From NCBI GenBank assembly GCA_964549275.1, contig CAZJUP010000003.1, positions 1 through 64,000 of the forward strand: a stretch of DNA of 64,000 nucleotides, read 5' to 3'. Origin of the DNA: CAZJUP01 sp964549275 (GTDB lineage: Bacteria > Fidelibacterota > Marinisomatia > Marinisomatales > TCS55). The position numbers were made by a program, and so were the translations under genes. Below the pieces are notes generated by a model that was not told where the DNA came from, searched no databases, and saw only the letters and a list, made by a program, of their open reading frames with translations. Shown in pieces: positions 9,987 through 16,810 of the stretch (position 1 is its first letter; each line of letters opens with the position of its first letter).

Positions 9987-10274
9987 CTATTTTGTTGAAA
10001 GAAGCTGTTCAACTACTTTCGCCATGGCAATATCTTTTTCTGTGATACCCTCTGCATCATGAGTCGTAAAAGTCACCCGAACCTTGCACCACCCCACTTC
10101 CAAATCCGGGTGATGATTTGTTTTTTCAGCTTCCATAGCCAATTCTTGGACAAAATTAATACCATCAAGATACGTTGCAAACTTCAATTCCTTAACCAAT
10201 CGATTTTCAACAAGGATCCATCCCGGTAAGAATTGTAAAGATTTTTCAATCACACTTTTACTTAGTTTTTCCAT
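9987..10274 (-). CDS. phhB: 4a-hydroxytetrahydrobiopterin dehydratase (pterin-4a-carbinolamine dehydratase)
   Basis: A 95-residue cytoplasmic enzyme of the PCD/DCoH family, at the usual length. The active-site block EKTNHHPDLEVGWCKV holds the paired histidines and Pro-Asp, followed by the conserved TTHDAEGITEKD. It dehydrates 4a-hydroxypterin so that the cofactor can be reduced and reused, normally by aromatic amino acid hydroxylases. No hydroxylase gene is in the window. It starts 7 bases after the MATE gene ends, so they are likely co-transcribed. Confidence 0.92.
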   Translation of the reverse strand: MEKLSKSVIEKSLQFLPGWILVENRLVKELKFATYLDGINFVQELAMEAEKTNHHPDLEVGWCKVRVTFTTHDAEGITEKDIAMAKVVEQLLSTK

Positions 10275-10281
10275 CGCATTC

Positions 10282-11646
10282 TCATTCTGGTTGTGCAGAA
10301 TATTTTCTTATGGCCAAACTGACCCAAATTAAAGCCACAATAAAAGAAACACCGGCGGAAGTCATCATGGAATACCAAACCCATTCTACCGGTCTTCCCT
10401 GTACAAATATAAAAAACCAGGACAGAGGTGTGGCCACCAATAATACTCGGATTAAGGTAATAACCAACATGGGGAGTCCCAGCCCGAATCCCTGTAAAAT
10501 CCTGCCGCAAGGTAGTGCAACAGCTACAAAGGGATAAACCATCGCCATGAGTCTCAGGTAGGTCACTGCAGTTTCCTGAATCAGTGAATTATACGTAAAG
10601 ACCTTCACCAGAAAGGGGGCAGTAAAGTAAACGATTGATGATGTCATAAATGCAATAAGAAATGACCGGCTCAACCCGTAAATAATGATTTGTTTTAATT
10701 TTCCGAATCTTTTCGCACCAAAAAACATTCCAACCAAAGTTGTTAACGCGTAAGCAATGGCCATCATAGGTAGAAAAATGACCATATCAATTCTTCCACC
10801 AATTTGATAAGCTGCGACAACGTCTGTCGAAAAATTTACAAGGATTTTATTAAATATTAATTGCCCAAACGACATAATAACCATAGACATAGATGCGGGA
10901 AGCCCTACTTTAATGATATCTCGAAGGATAAATAAAGAAGGGGTAAAATCTTTCATCCTGAATTGAATATAGGAATGCTCTTTAACAAATAACATATAAA
11001 CAAAAATTACAAAGACGACAATTTGACTGATAGCTGTAGCCCATGCTGCTCCGGCAACTCCAAGGTTAAGACTAAAAATAAAAATGGGGTCAAGGATTAT
11101 ATTTAAAACTGTCCCCAGTGCTGCAACTGTCATAGGAAATTTTGTATCGCCTTCCCCGGCCAATATAGACCTAAAGAAAGCAGAAAAGACCATAAATGGC
11201 AACCCAATACAAATGACCCTCAAATAAGACCAGCTTAAATCCACAACATCTTCGGTTGCACCGATGTTTAAAAGTATATCTTTTCCAAAAATGAACCCAA
11301 TAGATGTTAAAAGAATAGAGATTATTCCACCAATGATTAATGCATGCTCCGCACTATTATCCGCATTGACTTTATCCTTCGCTCCGATAAAACGTGCAAT
11401 TGAAGCAGTAACCCCGGATCCCAATCCCACAGTTAGTCCCATAACAAAAAAGAATAGGGGCATATTAAAAGCAACAGCAGCAATGGCATTACCGCTGAGT
11501 CTGCCAATAAAAATCATATCCACAATGGTGTAAAGCGTTTGAATTCCCATTCCTGCTAACACAGGAAAGGCCAGGGTCCAAAGCCCTTTATATGGATTTT
11601 CTAAAAATAATTCTAACCGTTTACTGCCTTTATCGGTACCTTTCAT
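10282..11646 (-). CDS. MATE-family multidrug/cation antiporter
   Basis: A 454-residue inner-membrane protein with about 12 hydrophobic helices arranged as two similar halves, the normal MATE length. Characteristic stretches are WTLAFPVLAGMGIQTLYTIVDMIFIGRL near the N-terminus and AGAAWATAISQ in the first half. MATE proteins export drugs or metabolites in exchange for Na+ or H+; the substrate cannot be told. It is followed closely by phhB, and the fmdB-like gene ends 82 bases upstream on the same strand. Confidence 0.9.
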   Translation of the reverse strand: MKGTDKGSKRLELFLENPYKGLWTLAFPVLAGMGIQTLYTIVDMIFIGRLSGNAIAAVAFNMPLFFFVMGLTVGLGSGVTASIARFIGAKDKVNADNSAEHALIIGGIISILLTSIGFIFGKDILLNIGATEDVVDLSWSYLRVICIGLPFMVFSAFFRSILAGEGDTKFPMTVAALGTVLNIILDPIFIFSLNLGVAGAAWATAISQIVVFVIFVYMLFVKEHSYIQFRMKDFTPSLFILRDIIKVGLPASMSMVIMSFGQLIFNKILVNFSTDVVAAYQIGGRIDMVIFLPMMAIAYALTTLVGMFFGAKRFGKLKQIIIYGLSRSFLIAFMTSSIVYFTAPFLVKVFTYNSLIQETAVTYLRLMAMVYPFVAVALPCGRILQGFGLGLPMLVITLIRVLLVATPLSWFFIFVQGRPVEWVWYSMMTSAGVSFIVALIWVSLAIRKYSAQPE

Positions 11647-11728
11647 AAGCGGGGAATTTACAGGTGTTACTCTCCAGATTAATTAAATAAATTAGAAATA
11701 ATTTCTGCGACCGCAGGGTAAACTACGC

Positions 11729-11950
11729 TCAGGTGAAACCGCCGGTAGAATTACACCCACCTCTACTGGAAGATGAAAATGTCGAATTTCCTCCACCACC
11801 TACAGCTACCCTTGGAGCTGAAAGTTGGCGTTTTGCTCTGTGTTCACCGCAATTCGGACAGGAAATTTCTTCATCTGTAGCTGAATTCGAAAAAACCAAT
11901 TCCTCAAATTTATGTCCGCAATTCTTGCAGGTATAATCATACATCGGCAT
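11729..11950 (-). CDS. FmdB-family zinc-ribbon protein
   Basis: A 73-residue protein. It begins MPMYDYTCKNCGHKFEELV and has two CxxC knuckles (Cys8/Cys11 and Cys31/Cys34), which form the zinc ribbon of the FmdB family. The tail is Gly/Ser-rich, as is usual. FmdB-like proteins are putative regulators with no firm function. It is the last gene of the thioredoxin/sigma redox operon, 33 bases after the end of the candidate selenoprotein frame, with a GGAAAT ribosome-binding site upstream. Confidence 0.88.
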   Translation of the reverse strand: MPMYDYTCKNCGHKFEELVFSNSATDEEISCPNCGEHRAKRQLSAPRVAVGGGGNSTFSSSSRGGCNSTGGFT

Positions 11951-11983
11951 AATATTTATTTCCTTTTTAATTTCTTCCGGTGT

Positions 11984-12151
11984 TTAATTTGATGACTCAT
12001 CGATTATTTTGTCTTCTTTTATATTGGGTTTTTCCTCAACCTGAGGATAGGGTACTCCTCAAGTGGGGACACCCATTTTCGGGAAAATTATACGCGTAAA
12101 AATCAACCATATTCCCAAAACGACAGCAAAACTGATTATGTCTTGAATCAT
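11984..12151 (-). CDS. Small membrane protein with in-frame UGA (candidate selenoprotein)
   Basis: A 55-codon frame too short for routine ORF calling. The ATG at 12151 overlaps the DUF302 stop as ATGA, the same coupling used by most genes upstream. Residues 1-24 form one membrane helix (ISFAVVLGIWLIF), then FPKMGVPT. TGA stands at 12061-12059 (codon 31), and the frame continues GVPYPQVEEKPNIKEDK to TAA at 11984-11986. Immediately 3' of the UGA is a 6-bp stem (UCCUCA/UGAGGA) with a GGU loop, as in bacterial SECIS elements. If UGA is a true stop, the product is a 30-residue peptide and a gap of 108 bases follows, unlike the rest of this operon. Readthrough is inferred. Confidence 0.55.
12033..12047 (-). 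promoter_or_regulatory. SECIS-like stem-loop 3' of an in-frame UGA
   Basis: On the minus strand, UCCUCA pairs with UGAGGA around a GGU triloop. The first loop G is the 18th base after the UGA, inside the 16-37 base window given for bacterial SECIS apical loops, and a GGU loop is typical of the E. coli-type element. The whole hairpin is inside the extended reading frame. It is AT-flanked, and a chance hairpin cannot be excluded. Confidence 0.45.
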
Positions 12152-12534
12152 ACAGCATCTACAGCGGATTTTAGCATGGCATTGACATTTTCTGCCAATT
12201 CATCTAAATCATCCCGCCCTGTTATTGATAACATCTTTGTTGCGTCTATAGCCGCAATAGTTGTTGTATTATCTTCATTTTCCCATAATACAACATTACA
12301 AGGTAAAAGCAGTCCGATTTCCGGTTCACTGCTTAAAGCCTGGTGAGCGATAGGTGGATTGCAGGCTCCCAAAATTGTATACTTCTTAAATTCTACACCT
12401 AATTTATCCTTAAGTGTGTATTTAACATCAATTTCTGTAATAATGCCAAAACCCTGTTCTTTAAGAGCCTGCCTTAACTGGTGGTCAACATTTTCAAATA
12501 CTTGATCTACTGTTCGTTTATATTCATAACTCAT
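12148..12534 (-). CDS. DUF302-family protein
   Basis: A 128-residue soluble protein matching DUF302 over its full length: EQGFGIITEIDV, then KKYTILGACNPPIAHQAL, then IGLLLPCNVVLWE. The family is found with sulfur and redox genes but has no proven reaction; the conserved Cys in GACNPP and LPCNV may bind a ligand or metal. Its ATG overlaps the DUF6132 stop by 4 bases, and its own stop overlaps the ATG of the short UGA-containing gene. Confidence 0.88.
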   Translation of the reverse strand: MSYEYKRTVDQVFENVDHQLRQALKEQGFGIITEIDVKYTLKDKLGVEFKKYTILGACNPPIAHQALSSEPEIGLLLPCNVVLWENEDNTTTIAAIDATKMLSITGRDDLDELAENVNAMLKSAVDAV

Positions 12535-12743
12535 GATTCTTTTCCCTTTTTCTTTTTAACGGGCCAAACCCAAAGTATTCCAATTAAAGCCCCATAAATG
12601 GTACTGTTCACTGGATTAGAGGTAATAGCACAGGATCCGGCATGACATCCAATAAAATAATAATACCCATACCCCAAGGCACACCCTATGGTAAGAGCTG
12701 CCCCCACCCGGTTCCATCCATTATTTTTTAACAGGTCTTTCAT
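12531..12743 (-). CDS. DUF6132-like small membrane protein
   Basis: A 70-residue protein from the ATG at 12743, which overlaps the rhodanese stop as ATGA; the longer frame from 12758 is less likely. Two hydrophobic helices flank a conserved Cys-containing stretch, YFIGCHAGSCAITSNPVNSTIYGALIG, which is typical of the DUF6132 family. The two Cys lie at the membrane boundary. Function is unknown. Its position between a membrane rhodanese and DUF302 suggests a role in thiol or sulfane-sulfur handling, but this is inference. Confidence 0.8.
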   Translation of the reverse strand: MKDLLKNNGWNRVGAALTIGCALGYGYYYFIGCHAGSCAITSNPVNSTIYGALIGILWVWPVKKKKGKES

Positions 12744-13135
12744 TTTTCTGTGTTCCATTTTATCATTCCCCCAATCATATTTCGAGCTTTAAATCCGTGG
12801 CGTATTAATAGAGCTGTAGCCGTACCGGAGCGATTACCACTTCGGCAAATCATCACGATTTTTTCCGATTTATATTTTTCCAATTCATGCAACCGATTTT
12901 CTAATTCATGAAGTGGAATCAACATGGAGCCCTCTATATGTCCCAAGGGGCCAATATATTCGCCCGGGGTTCTAACATCTATCATGACGGGCGCACCATT
13001 ATTCATTTCATTTCTAAGCTCAGAGACAGATATGACAGCAACAACTGGTTGTCCAAATTTTTGATTTCGAAACCAATATCCTGATATCGATATGACCATA
13101 ATCAAAGTGATAAATAGGAAAAACGGAGTCTTCAA
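12740..13135 (-). CDS. Membrane-anchored rhodanese-like sulfurtransferase
   Basis: A 131-residue protein. An N-terminal membrane anchor (residues 1-20) is followed by a single rhodanese domain with VMIDVRTPGEY, GHIEGS and the active-site loop CRSGNRSG at 97-104. Cys97 would carry a persulfide. The domain faces the periplasm if the anchor is N-in. The TTG start overlaps the preceding DUF1858 stop by 4 bases. It is likely to move sulfur or reduce a thiol substrate with partners in this operon; the acceptor is unknown. Confidence 0.88.
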   Translation of the reverse strand: MKTPFFLFITLIMVISISGYWFRNQKFGQPVVAVISVSELRNEMNNGAPVMIDVRTPGEYIGPLGHIEGSMLIPLHELENRLHELEKYKSEKIVMICRSGNRSGTATALLIRHGFKARNMIGGMIKWNTEK

Positions 13136-13335
13136 GAAATAGTCCTTTTGTTTAAAATTGTTTCATTCAATGTTGAAATAATATTCTCAAGATTTTGAAT
13201 ATTTTTAGATTGGGCTAGTTCTTCCAGTATCCCCCAAATTGGTTCTCCGCATCGGCTGCATACTTGTCCTTCATCTGCGAGAGGTCTGACAAGCTCAGGA
13301 TAATCCCGGATCAAATCTTCAATGTACATGTCCAT
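13132..13335 (-). CDS. DUF1858-like CxxC protein
   Basis: About 67 residues from ATG at 13335 (alternative ATG at 13329; the frame opens at 13356). It matches the DUF1858 helical domain: MYIEDLIRDYPELVRPLADE, then CSRCGEPIWGILEEL. Members often sit on or next to redox proteins and use the CxxC pair as a possible disulfide or metal site. The start lies inside the end of the NifX-like gene, and the stop overlaps the rhodanese start. Confidence 0.75.
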   Translation of the reverse strand: MDMYIEDLIRDYPELVRPLADEGQVCSRCGEPIWGILEELAQSKNIQNLENIISTLNETILNKRTIS

Positions 13336-13690
13336 TGCAATCATGCACAGCCTCATTGTTTAATGGAGTAAGCTCTCCTTCGAAGTATGCTCTTGCGGCA
13401 TCAAGAGCAGAATGACAATTTCCAATATAAATGGGCTGTACATTCCATTTTTCCATAATCTTGATGGCGTGGGATCCTGTTCCGAAAACCAAAGCAGCCT
13501 CAACAGGGATTTCGGCTTGTTTTAAGGATTTAAAAATGAGACCGTGATGAGTCTTTTCCAATCCGGGAATAGTATCAATTAAATTGCATTGGTCATCAAA
13601 TACCAAGTACCATTTTGCGCGCCCGAAGTGTCGTCCGGCAGGTAAATTTTCATCTTTATAATCAGAAGGAATTAGTATTCGTCTGGACAT
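13319..13690 (-). CDS. NifX/NifB-type dinitrogenase-cofactor-like domain protein
   Basis: A 123-residue single-domain protein with the Nif-Fe-Mo-cofactor fold: ILIPSDYKDENLPAGRHFGRAKWYLVFDD at the start, the middle segment ALVFGTGSHAIKIMEKWNVQPI, and a closing ALDAARAYFEGEL. It ends in HDCNGHVH, a plausible metal-binding tail. No nitrogenase genes are present, and such stand-alone proteins occur widely with sulfur or metal genes. TAATG overlap with the anti-sigma gene shows coupling. Exact role is unknown. Confidence 0.8.
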   Translation of the reverse strand: MSRRILIPSDYKDENLPAGRHFGRAKWYLVFDDQCNLIDTIPGLEKTHHGLIFKSLKQAEIPVEAALVFGTGSHAIKIMEKWNVQPIYIGNCHSALDAARAYFEGELTPLNNEAVHDCNGHVH

Positions 13691-13938
13691 TATTCTACCT
13701 TTTTCAAATTCAAGACTTTAAAGAGTCGGTCTGATACTTCATTGGGAATAGTTTGTTCCGATTCTGTAACTTTATAAATCTTGACTGTTTCTTGGACACT
13801 GTCCACATAAATTTTGCAATCAGGGCATTCTTCCATATGTTTTGCCACATCTTCCAGGATGGTTTGGTCAATATCTTTTCCCAATTGTTCTTGGACTTGT
13901 TTAATAATATTTTCACGATGATGGTGATTTTCAATCAT
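13690..13938 (-). CDS. Zinc-finger anti-sigma factor (zf-HC2 type)
   Basis: 82 residues from ATG at 13938, chosen because it overlaps the sigma stop as ATGA; the frame opens at 13956. The centre has a zf-HC2-like HMEECPDC (His-x3-Cys-x2-Cys), the zinc site of ZAS anti-sigma factors. No membrane helix is visible, so it is a soluble, possibly redox-responsive, anti-sigma factor of the RsrA/ChrR kind. It is encoded directly after its likely target sigma factor. Confidence 0.75.
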   Translation of the reverse strand: MIENHHHRENIIKQVQEQLGKDIDQTILEDVAKHMEECPDCKIYVDSVQETVKIYKVTESEQTIPNEVSDRLFKVLNLKKVE

Positions 13939-14528
13939 GGTGCCAACTCCACACATTTTAAGTGATGGGCCAATTGGTCTCTCAAATATAACCTGGCTCG
14001 CATGAGCCGTACCTTTACATTGGCCTCACTGATTTCTAAAACTTTGGCTGCCTCTTTTGTAGATAAACCTTCCAAGTCCCTTAATACAAATACTGCACGG
14101 TAATTTTCCGGCAATTCTTCCATAGCTTTTTTTAGACAATCATCAAATCCTTCTGCGTCCAGTTCATCCTCCAGATGAGCCGGAAATTCCCGGATTTCAT
14201 ATCCCCTAAGTGATTCAAACTCCGGGTCATGGATTGAGATATCTTCGTCCATGTGTTTTCTTTCCCGAATTTTTCCTAGCGCCACATTGGTCGCCACACG
14301 ATAAAGCCAAGTGTACAAACTGGATCGGCCTGCAAAAGTATCCAGTTTTTTCATCAGGATAATGAATGTTTCCTGTAGCACATCTTCCGCATCTTCCTCA
14401 TTTCGCATAATCCGCAAGCCCAAGTTGTAAATTTTTGGCGAATGGTAATTTACAATAGCAGCTAAGGCTGCTTTATCACCATTTTGGGCAGATCGAATTA
14501 ATTGAGCTTCTGTGGGTTCCTGAGACAA
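13935..14528 (-). CDS. ECF (RpoE-like) sigma factor
   Basis: A 197-residue sigma-70 family protein. Region 2 (residues about 20-90) has IMRNEEDAEDVLQETFI and GRSSLYTWLYRVATN. Region 4 (about 130-185) has LPENYRAVFVLRDLEGLSTKEAAK and then SEANVKVRLMRARLYLR. It would direct RNA polymerase to the redox operon and perhaps elsewhere. It starts 6 bases after trxA and overlaps its anti-sigma gene. The trxA position suggests a thiol-stress circuit like SigR-RsrA-thioredoxin; this is inference. Confidence 0.92.
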   Translation of the reverse strand: MSQEPTEAQLIRSAQNGDKAALAAIVNYHSPKIYNLGLRIMRNEEDAEDVLQETFIILMKKLDTFAGRSSLYTWLYRVATNVALGKIRERKHMDEDISIHDPEFESLRGYEIREFPAHLEDELDAEGFDDCLKKAMEELPENYRAVFVLRDLEGLSTKEAAKVLEISEANVKVRLMRARLYLRDQLAHHLKCVELAP

Positions 14529-14534
14529 GTTCGG

Positions 14535-14882
14535 TCAAGCCTGTGCCAAATTTTCTGATAGGAAATAATCCAGTTTTTCTTTTAAATAGGGTTTGGGAAC
14601 AGCACCCACAATACGGTCAACTTCAATTCCATCTTTTAAAAACAAAATTGTAGGAATTCCGGAAACACCCAGTTGACCTGCCTTTTGGTTTTCGTCAGCA
14701 TTTAATTTCCCAATATTAACCTGACCGGAATACTCCTCCGCTAATTCTTCAATAATTGGACCTATCATTCTGCACGGAGCACACCATGGTGCCCATACAT
14801 CCACAACTGTAATCCCCGTATTACCGGAAACGGTTGACTCCCAATTCTTATCGGTAAATGTTTTTACATGTTTGTTTGACAT
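14535..14882 (-). CDS. trxA: Thioredoxin
   Basis: A 115-residue classical thioredoxin. The active site is WCAPC (Trp33, Cys34, Cys37), with Ala instead of the usual Gly. The cis-Pro loop (SGIPTILFLKDG) and the VDVWAPW strand are intact, and there is no signal peptide, so it works in the cytoplasm. It is the first gene of the sigma/anti-sigma redox operon. GGAG lies upstream of its ATG. Confidence 0.95.
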   Translation of the reverse strand: MSNKHVKTFTDKNWESTVSGNTGITVVDVWAPWCAPCRMIGPIIEELAEEYSGQVNIGKLNADENQKAGQLGVSGIPTILFLKDGIEVDRIVGAVPKPYLKEKLDYFLSENLAQA

Positions 14883-14982
14883 TATTTCTCCAAGTTATTT
14901 CAATGCTTTAGATGTCAATCGTTTATAAATGTTACACAAATAATTATGATTTTACTTTCGATATGCAAATAAAGAAAATATT

Positions 14983-16776
14983 TTAAAAAGGCCAAAGAAT
15001 CGGAATAACCATAACCGCAACACCCCATAAAAATATGGCTAAAGGAAGTCCAACTTTTATAAAGTCCGAAAATTTATATCCTCCAGGGCCATATACCATC
15101 AAGTTTGTCTGGTAACCAACAGGAGTAATGAAAGAAGCCGAAGCGGCAAAACAAATCGCAAAAATATAAGGACGAGCATCCACGCCGGCCTGAGCAGATA
15201 CTGCCAAAGCGATAGGAGTCATAATAATGGCCGTAGCCGCATTAGAGGACACTTCAGTAAGGACCATGGTAATAAAGTAAATCAATGCCAAAAGAATGTG
15301 AGGTCGAATCTCTTGAGGGCATTTTTCTGCCACGGTTATAATTGACATCCCTATCCATTGTGCCGTTCCACTTGATTCAATCACAATTCCAAGAGGAATC
15401 AAGGCCGCAATGAGAACAATGACCTGCCAGTGGACGGATTGGTAAGCTTCGTTGGGAGTTATATTTTTAAAAACCAGTAAAATTACTGCTCCTACCATCA
15501 CTCCTTTTAATATGGAAATAAATCCGATAGAAGCCAACAAAACTGCCCCCAAAATGACAACAATACTAAGCCACCAAAACCGCCCCTTTTTTAACACGGC
15601 TTCAATTTCGCCCAATACAACAAATTCACCTGAAGAAGATAATTCTCGGATTTTTTCTCGAGTCCCATAGACAAGGAGGGTATCGTAGGCGTTTAATATT
15701 ACACGGGCAATTTTTTCGCGAAGTAGTGCTCCTTCCCTGCGAATAGCCAGGATGAAAGCGCCAAATCGCTGGCGGAAATTTGATTCCATGAGATTTTTCC
15801 CTACCAAATCAGATTTATCCGTTAAGAGGCATTCCACCAAAACATTATCATCCTGTTCTAATTCATTCTGAGTTAATTTTTCATCTGTAAGGAGGGAAAC
15901 TTTTTCAACTTCTTTCATCCGAAGAAAATTATCCAGGGACCCCTTTACAAATAGAATATCCCCTTCTTTCAGTATAAGGTTTCTAATATTTTCTGTGATT
16001 AATTTTCCTTTTCGCTGGATATCTAAAACCATGACGTCATAATTATGATTTATGCTTCTGGCTAAACACGTGCGTCCTACCAAAGGAGAGTCAGCAGTCA
16101 CTTTCATTTCAGTTAGATATCCGCCTAAATGATAACTTTTTGTCAGACTTGAGGTTACCGTTCTGGATGGTAAAATTTTTGGTGCGATCACCAACACATA
16201 TAACAGTCCAATTATAAGTTTTATACTCCCAAATTTGGCAAATTCAAACATTCCTAACGGTTCATGATTCCCTGCGCCTGAATAAATGGAATTCACCAAT
16301 AAATTTGTGGATGTTCCTACCAAAGTCAGTGTTCCACCCAGTATCGCTGCATAACTCAATGGAATTAAAACCTTTGATGGACTCATTTTATATTTATGGG
16401 CCAATCGAATGGTTACCGGCATAAAAATTGCAACAACAGCAGTATTATTCACCAATGCAGAGGCTAATCCAATTGTAATGAGATATACAGACAATCCAAG
16501 AAACTGAGATCGGGAAGCCAACTTATTAATTCTAACCACCAAGTATTCTAAAATTCCTGTCTTTTGAAGCGATCGACTTAAAACAAAAAGAAATCCGATA
16601 GTAAGAACAGCTGGGTTAGAAAATCCTGAAATAGCCTCGCTGGGAGATAAAAAACCGGCCACAAATAACAGACAAAGAATAAGAAGAGCGGTTACATCCA
16701 GCGTGAAAGCTTCTGAAACAAATAATATAAATGCCAGAAGGATAATCCCCAATACTAGTGCAATCTCAATCGTCAT
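14983..16776 (-). CDS. SLC13/DASS-family anion symporter with two TrkA-C domains
   Basis: A 597-residue inner-membrane protein. Helices occupy about 1-200 and 395-597, with the permease signatures SALVNNTAVVAIFMPV and SLSPLVGTSTNLLVNS-like stretches. Between them two RCK/TrkA-C domains (about 205-375) look cytoplasmic and may bind a regulatory ligand. This split layout is typical of SLC13-related SAC1/YfbS-type transporters, which carry sulfate or dicarboxylates with Na+. It starts 34 bases after the HD-GYP gene and is probably co-transcribed with it. Confidence 0.88.
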   Translation of the reverse strand: MTIEIALVLGIILLAFILFVSEAFTLDVTALLILCLLFVAGFLSPSEAISGFSNPAVLTIGFLFVLSRSLQKTGILEYLVVRINKLASRSQFLGLSVYLITIGLASALVNNTAVVAIFMPVTIRLAHKYKMSPSKVLIPLSYAAILGGTLTLVGTSTNLLVNSIYSGAGNHEPLGMFEFAKFGSIKLIIGLLYVLVIAPKILPSRTVTSSLTKSYHLGGYLTEMKVTADSPLVGRTCLARSINHNYDVMVLDIQRKGKLITENIRNLILKEGDILFVKGSLDNFLRMKEVEKVSLLTDEKLTQNELEQDDNVLVECLLTDKSDLVGKNLMESNFRQRFGAFILAIRREGALLREKIARVILNAYDTLLVYGTREKIRELSSSGEFVVLGEIEAVLKKGRFWWLSIVVILGAVLLASIGFISILKGVMVGAVILLVFKNITPNEAYQSVHWQVIVLIAALIPLGIVIESSGTAQWIGMSIITVAEKCPQEIRPHILLALIYFITMVLTEVSSNAATAIIMTPIALAVSAQAGVDARPYIFAICFAASASFITPVGYQTNLMVYGPGGYKFSDFIKVGLPLAIFLWGVAVMVIPILWPF

Positions 16777-16810
16777 GACCGATTACCTGATAATGAATGG
16801 CGGTAACATC

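Noticed and set aside
13319..13690. Nitrogen-fixation function for the NifX-like gene
   Set aside because: No nif structural or NifB/E/N genes are present; stand-alone proteins of this fold are common outside nitrogen fixation.
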